Shown piece after piece: positions 59,982-64,000 of a stretch of 64,000 nucleotides of DNA. A program made the position numbers and the translations under genes. How positions within the stretch are numbered: position 1 is the stretch's first letter; each line of letters starts with the position of its first letter. The notes under the pieces were generated by a model. It did no database searches, had not been told where the DNA came from, and was given only the letters and a program-made list of their open reading frames with translations. This DNA is from CAUPWF01 sp036656795 (GTDB lineage: Bacteria; Bacillota; Clostridia; Lachnospirales; Lachnospiraceae): contig JAVXHR010000005.1 of assembly GCA_036656795.1 (NCBI GenBank), positions 1 to 64,000 on the forward strand. Reading direction: 5' to 3'.

Positions 59982-60824
59982 ATGGGAATTAAAACATATC
60001 GCCCATATACACCTTCCAGAAGGCAGATGACAGGTTCTGATTTTTCGGAAATCACAAAGTCAACTCCAGAAAAATCTTTATTAGATAATTGGAAAAGAAC
60101 AGCTGGTCGTAATAATCAAGGTAAAATTACTGTAAGACATCGCGGAGGCGGTGCAAAAAGAAAATATAGAATTATTGATTTTAAGAGAAAAAAAGATGGA
60201 ATTCCGGCAACTGTAATAGGTATCGAGTACGATCCAAACAGAACGGCTAACATTGCACTCATCTGTTATACAGATGGTGAAAAAACTTATATTCTTGCAC
60301 CGGAAGGATTAACAGACGGAATGACTGTTATGAATGGTTCGGGAGCAGAGGTCAAAATTGGGAACTGTTTACCTTTAGCTGAGATTCCAGTTGGTACTCA
60401 GATTCATAATATTGAGTTGTATCCTGGAAAAGGTGGACAATTTGTTCGCTCAGCAGGAAATAGCGCACAATTAATGGCAAAAGAAGGAAAATATGCAACA
60501 CTTCGATTACCTTCAGGGGAAATGAGAATGGTTCCAATCATCTGTAGAGCTTCTATCGGTGTAGTTGGAAACGGGGATCATAACCTTATTAATATTGGTA
60601 AGGCCGGACGTAAGCGCCATATGGGATTCAGACCAACAGTACGTGGTTCTGTTATGAATCCAAATGATCATCCACACGGTGGTGGTGAAGGAAAGACAGG
60701 AATTGGTCGTCCAGGTCCATGTACACCTTGGGGTAAACCGGCTCTTGGTCTTAAGACAAGAAAGAAACATAAACAATCTAATAAGATGATTGTTAGAAGA
60801 AGAGATGGTAAGGGTATCAAATAA
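59982..60824 (+). CDS. rplB: Ribosomal protein L2
   Basis: 280 residues from MGIKTYRPYTPSRRQM. HRGGGAKRKYRIIDFKR and the C-terminal MNPNDHPHGGGEGK, which lines the peptidyl-transferase region, are conserved. I start at 59982 (GAAAGGAG upstream); an in-frame ATG 39 nt earlier is rejected. Confidence 0.98.
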   Translation: MGIKTYRPYTPSRRQMTGSDFSEITKSTPEKSLLDNWKRTAGRNNQGKITVRHRGGGAKRKYRIIDFKRKKDGIPATVIGIEYDPNRTANIALICYTDGEKTYILAPEGLTDGMTVMNGSGAEVKIGNCLPLAEIPVGTQIHNIELYPGKGGQFVRSAGNSAQLMAKEGKYATLRLPSGEMRMVPIICRASIGVVGNGDHNLINIGKAGRKRHMGFRPTVRGSVMNPNDHPHGGGEGKTGIGRPGPCTPWGKPALGLKTRKKHKQSNKMIVRRRDGKGIK

Positions 60825-60850
60825 ATCAGTATACAAGGAGGTTAGAACCT

Positions 60851-61132
60851 ATGGCTCGCTCACTTAAAAAAGGACCATTTGCAGACGCAAGTCTATTAAA
60901 GAAAATTGACACAATGAATGCAGCAGGAGATAAATCGGTAATTAAGACATGGTCTCGTCGCTCTACAATTTTCCCACAAATGATCGGACATACAATTGCA
61001 GTTCATGATGGAAGAAAACATGTGCCTGTATATGTTACAGAAGATATGGTTGGACACAAACTCGGAGAGTTTGTAGCAACCAGAACTTACAGAGGACATG
61101 GAAAAGACGAAAAGAAATCAAAAGTTAAATAG
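60851..61132 (+). CDS. rpsS: Ribosomal protein S19
   Basis: 93 residues. RSLKKGPFADASLLKK, RRSTIFPQMIGHTIAVHDG and KLGEFVATRTYRGHG match S19 of the small subunit head. Confidence 0.98.
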   Translation: MARSLKKGPFADASLLKKIDTMNAAGDKSVIKTWSRRSTIFPQMIGHTIAVHDGRKHVPVYVTEDMVGHKLGEFVATRTYRGHGKDEKKSKVK

Positions 61133-61164
61133 TTAATTAACGTAGTTGAAAGGAGGGTTCATCC

Positions 61165-61551
61165 ATGGCAAAAGGACATAGATCCCAAATCAAAAGAGAG
61201 AGAAATGCTGTTAAAGACACGAGACCATCAGCGAAGTTATCTTACGCTAGAATCTCAGTACAAAAAGCATCTTTCGTATTAGACGCCATTAGAGGTAAGG
61301 ATGTACAAACAGCACTGGGTATTGTAGCTTACAACCCAAGATATGCTTCTAGTTTAATAGAAAAAATAATTAAATCAGCGATGGCAAATGCTGAAAACAA
61401 CAACGGTATGAACGTTGAAAACCTTTATGTTGAAGAATGTTATGCAAATAAAGGGCCAACAATGAAGAGAATTAAACCGAGAGCGCAAGGTAGAGCTTAT
61501 AGAATCGAAAAGAGAATGAGCCATATCACTGTAGTGCTTAATGAAAGATAA
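61165..61551 (+). CDS. rplV: Ribosomal protein L22
   Basis: 128 residues. AKLSYARISVQKASFVLDAI and the C-terminal hairpin PTMKRIKPRAQGRAYRI of the exit tunnel (site of macrolide-resistance mutations in other species) are intact. Confidence 0.98.
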   Translation: MAKGHRSQIKRERNAVKDTRPSAKLSYARISVQKASFVLDAIRGKDVQTALGIVAYNPRYASSLIEKIIKSAMANAENNNGMNVENLYVEECYANKGPTMKRIKPRAQGRAYRIEKRMSHITVVLNER

Positions 61552-61562
61552 GGAGGGCAATC

Positions 61563-62219
61563 ATGGGACAAAAAGTTAATCCTCATGGCTTAAGAGTCGG
61601 TGTTATTAAAGATTGGGACTCTAAATGGTATGCAGAAAAAGACTTTGCAGACTATTTGGTAGAAGACCATGAAATCAGAACGTTTCTTAAGAAGAAATTA
61701 TATAGCGCAGGTGTTTCTAAGATTGAAATTGAAAGAGCATCAGAACGCATCAAAATTATTATCTATACAGCTAAACCGGGTGTGGTAATCGGTAAAGGTG
61801 GTTCTGAGATTGAAAAAGTTAAAACAGAGCTTGCTAAGTATACAGATAAGAAGTTAGTTGTAGATATTAAAGAAATTAAAAGACCAGACAAAGATGCTCA
61901 ATTAGTAGCAGAGAACATCGCATTACAATTGGAAAACCGTATTTCTTTCAGACGTGCCATGAAATCTTGTATGTCTAGAACAATGAAATCAGGAGCTTTG
62001 GGTGTGAAAACTGCTGTGGCAGGACGTTTAGGCGGAGCTGATATGGCTCGTACAGAGTTCTACAGCGAAGGAACAATTCCACTTCAAACACTAAGAGCTG
62101 ATATTGATTATGGATTTGCTGAAGCAAATACAACTTTTGGTAAAGTTGGCGTGAAAGCATGGATCTATAAAGGCGAAGTTCTTCCAACTAAAGCACCTAA
62201 GGAAGGGAGAGATAAATAA
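61563..62219 (+). CDS. rpsC: Ribosomal protein S3
   Basis: 218 residues. QKVNPHGLRVGVIKDWDSKW, the KH domain with GVVIGKGGSEIEK, and the C-terminal domain GADMARTEFYSEGTIPLQTL. Its stop overlaps rplP by 1 nt. Confidence 0.98.
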   Translation: MGQKVNPHGLRVGVIKDWDSKWYAEKDFADYLVEDHEIRTFLKKKLYSAGVSKIEIERASERIKIIIYTAKPGVVIGKGGSEIEKVKTELAKYTDKKLVVDIKEIKRPDKDAQLVAENIALQLENRISFRRAMKSCMSRTMKSGALGVKTAVAGRLGGADMARTEFYSEGTIPLQTLRADIDYGFAEANTTFGKVGVKAWIYKGEVLPTKAPKEGRDK

Positions 62220-62656
62220 TGTTAATGCCAAAGAGAGTTAAACGTCGTAAGCAATTCCGTGGTTCCATGAAAGGGAAAGCCTTAAGAGGAAACACAATTT
62301 CAAATGGTGAATACGGCCTTATTTCAACAGAACCATGTTGGATTCGTTCTAATCAAATTGAAGCAGCCCGTGTTGCTATGACTCGTTATATCAAACGTGG
62401 TGGTAAAGTTTGGATTAAGATATTCCCAGATAAGCCAGTAACTACAAAACCAGCCGAGACACGTATGGGTTCCGGTAAAGGAACACTAGAATACTGGGTA
62501 GCAGTTGTAAAGCCAGGACGCGTTTTGTTTGAACTTGCAGGAGTACCAGAAGAAGTTGCACGTGAAGCACTACGTCTTGCTATGCATAAATTACCTTGTA
62601 AATGTAAGATTGTTTCTCGCGAAGACTTAGAAGGCGGTGATAACAGTGAAAATTAA
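62219..62656 (+). CDS. rplP: Ribosomal protein L16
   Basis: 145 residues. MLMPKRVKRRKQFRGSMKG start, RMGSGKGTLEYWVAVVKPGR core. Its 3' end overlaps rpmC by 11 nt. Confidence 0.98.
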   Translation: MLMPKRVKRRKQFRGSMKGKALRGNTISNGEYGLISTEPCWIRSNQIEAARVAMTRYIKRGGKVWIKIFPDKPVTTKPAETRMGSGKGTLEYWVAVVKPGRVLFELAGVPEEVAREALRLAMHKLPCKCKIVSREDLEGGDNSEN

Positions 62657-62849
62657 TACATTTGTAGAAGATTTAAAGACAAAATCAGCTACTGAATTAA
62701 AAGAAGAATTAGTAGCTGCTAAAAAGGAACTTTTTAACTTGAGATTCCAAAACGCAACAAATCAATTGGATAATACAAGTAGAATTAAAGAAGTAAGAAA
62801 GAATATTGCTCGAATTCAAACGGTTATTACAGAGGCCGATAGAGACTAA
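62646..62849 (+). CDS. rpmC: Ribosomal protein L29
   Basis: 67 residues starting at GTG 62646 (KINTFVEDLKTKSATELKEE), with 'aggcggtgat' as ribosome binding site inside the end of rplP. Ends in the two-helix LDNTSRIKEVRKNIARI pattern. The longer frame from 62637 would add three residues without support. Confidence 0.95.
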   Translation: MKINTFVEDLKTKSATELKEELVAAKKELFNLRFQNATNQLDNTSRIKEVRKNIARIQTVITEADRD

Positions 62850-62890
62850 CGAGGAACGTCCTTGTAAAGCATTTAGCAGAAAGGAGATAT

Positions 62891-63148
62891 ATGGTGGAAA
62901 GAAATCTAAGAAAAACACGTACTGGTAAGGTTGTTAGTGATAAAATGGATAAAACTATCGTAGTTGCAGTTGTAAATCATGTAAAGCATCCACTTTATAA
63001 TAAGATTATTAAAAGAACTTATAAATTAAAAGCACATGATGAAAACAATGAATGTAACATTGGTGATAAAGTAAAAGTTATGGAAACAAGACCATTATCT
63101 AAGGATAAAAGATGGAGACTTGTGGAAGTTATGGAAAAAGCAAAATAG
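62891..63148 (+). CDS. rpsQ: Ribosomal protein S17
   Basis: 85 residues. RKTRTGKVVSDKMDKTIVVA, KKTYKLKAHDE-like segment and GDKVKVMETRPLSKDKRW identify S17. AAAGGAG precedes the ATG. Confidence 0.97.
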   Translation: MVERNLRKTRTGKVVSDKMDKTIVVAVVNHVKHPLYNKIIKRTYKLKAHDENNECNIGDKVKVMETRPLSKDKRWRLVEVMEKAK

Positions 63149-63190
63149 GATAATTTTGTTTGCAAGTATAATATAAGGAGGTTTACCTGC

Positions 63191-63559
63191 ATGATACAAC
63201 AAGAAAGTAGACTTAGAGTAGCAGACAATACAGGCGCTAAAGAATTACTTTGTATCCGCGTATTAGGCGGTTCTACAAGAAGATATGCCAATATTGGAGA
63301 TACGATTGTTGCAACGGTTAAAGATGCAACACCAGGTGGCGTTGTTAAAAAGGGCGACGTAGTAAAAGCTGTAGTTGTTCGTACTGTTAAAGGTGCTCGT
63401 CGTAAAGATGGTTCTTACATTAGATTTGATGAGAACGCTGCAGTAATTATTAAAGATGACAAAAACCCAAAAGGAACTCGTATTTTTGGACCAGTAGCTA
63501 GAGAGCTTCGTGAAAAACAATTTATGAAAATTGTTTCGTTAGCTCCAGAAGTACTATAA
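63191..63559 (+). CDS. rplN: Ribosomal protein L14
   Basis: 122 residues, the invariant L14 length. MIQQESRLRVADNTGAKEL, RRYANIGDTIVATVKDA and GTRIFGPVARELRE are diagnostic. AAGGAGG upstream. Confidence 0.98.
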   Translation: MIQQESRLRVADNTGAKELLCIRVLGGSTRRYANIGDTIVATVKDATPGGVVKKGDVVKAVVVRTVKGARRKDGSYIRFDENAAVIIKDDKNPKGTRIFGPVARELREKQFMKIVSLAPEVL

Positions 63560-63571
63560 GGAGGTGCCTAG

Positions 63572-63883
63572 ATGTCAACTACGAAAATCAAAAAAGGTGA
63601 TACAGTAAAGATAATTGCCGGAAAAGATAAAGATAAAGAAGGCAAAGTGATTTCAATTAACAAAAAAGACAATAAAATATTAGTTGAAGGTATCAACATG
63701 CTGACGAAACACACGAAACCAAGTGCGGCTAATCAAAATGGTGGTATTGTTCATCAAGAAGGACCTATTGATATGTCTAACGTAATGTACATTCATAAAG
63801 GAACTGCTACAAGAGTAGGGTTTAAAATGGATGGAGATAAGAAAGTACGTATAGCAAAATCAACAGGCGACGTGATTGATTAA
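63572..63883 (+). CDS. rplX: Ribosomal protein L24
   Basis: 103 residues with the N-terminal KOW motif (KKGDTVKIIAGKDKDKEGKV) and a C-terminal basic part (GTATRVGFKMDGDKKVR), as in bacterial L24. AGGAGG upstream. Confidence 0.97.
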   Translation: MSTTKIKKGDTVKIIAGKDKDKEGKVISINKKDNKILVEGINMLTKHTKPSAANQNGGIVHQEGPIDMSNVMYIHKGTATRVGFKMDGDKKVRIAKSTGDVID

Positions 63884-63906
63884 TTTGAGGAAGGAGGTCC
63901 TAGACT

Positions 63907-64000
63907 TTGAGTAGACTTAAAGAAATATACCAAAATGAAATTGTTGATGAAATGGTTAAAAAATTTGGATATAAAAACATTATGGAAGTGCCAAAGCTTG
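63907..64000 (+). CDS. rplE: Ribosomal protein L5 (5' end, cut by window)
   Basis: TTG start at 63907 after AAGGAGG; the first 31 codons read SRLKEIYQNEIVDEMVKKFG and continue to MEVPKL, the L5 N-terminus. The gene continues past the window end. Confidence 0.95.
   Translation, partial: MSRLKEIYQNEIVDEMVKKFGYKNIMEVPKL

Overview
The window reads as the chromosome of a low-GC, strictly anaerobic Firmicute of the class Clostridia. The L29/L16/S10 protein sequences and the structured rpsJ leader look most like Lachnospiraceae; this assignment is by eye. Every gene carries clostridial ribosome binding sites, and I see no prophage, insertion sequence, transposase or CRISPR array.

Layout. 1-5.4 kb: a 5'-damaged Nudix gene, an autoregulated TetR/SulP pair, bacteriohemerythrin, a LysR regulator and a two-gene chromate-type transporter. 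5.5-18.2 kb: a heterodimeric ABC exporter, proline iminopeptidase, a MATE pump, a large hybrid histidine kinase, a DEAD-box helicase with a DMT transporter, and an iron-dependent alcohol dehydrogenase. 18.3-21.9 kb: the two-subunit iron-sulfur serine dehydratase, an amidohydrolase and a CPBP protease. 21.9-26.1 kb (minus strand): the [FeFe]-hydrogenase maturation operon (TM1266-like regulator, hydE, hydG, hydF) behind a leader that looks like a transcription attenuator. 26.3-30.4 kb: anaerobic ribonucleotide reductase (nrdG, nrdD with a fused redoxin domain) and trxB. 30.5-35 kb: nagA, nagB and a GH112 galacto-N-biose/lacto-N-biose phosphorylase, pointing to growth on mucin- or milk-type glycans. 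35-39.3 kb: a BceAB-like ABC pair and an RNA methyltransferase.

39.5-56.4 kb is the core of the window: a near-complete selenium economy next to a selenium-dependent Stickland pathway. yedF, selD (itself a selenoprotein with an in-frame UGA), selA, selB and a LysR regulator are tightly coupled. Then come a cysteine desulfurase-like protein, YedE, a TusA-like protein and a DUF3343 protein as candidate selenium import and trafficking parts. After a TetR gene come proline racemase (prdF, minus strand), tRNA-Sec, prdC, prdA, a small conserved protein, prdB (UGA-encoded selenocysteine), prdD and prdE. A TauE/SafE-type membrane protein lies convergent with prdE. D-proline reductase uses D-proline as an electron acceptor, so racemase, iminopeptidase, serine dehydratase and the hydrogenase maturation genes fit an amino-acid-fermenting lifestyle. 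57.6 kb to the end: the S10 ribosomal protein operon from its leader to the start of rplE.

Non-coding highlights: a dispersed 64-nt palindromic element (three full copies and one shortened copy); a terminator/antiterminator leader before the hyd operon; nested dyads before nagBA; and a sequence motif shared by the putative SECIS hairpins of selD and prdB. Both selenoprotein genes are cut at their UGA codons by ordinary ORF calling and are given here full length.
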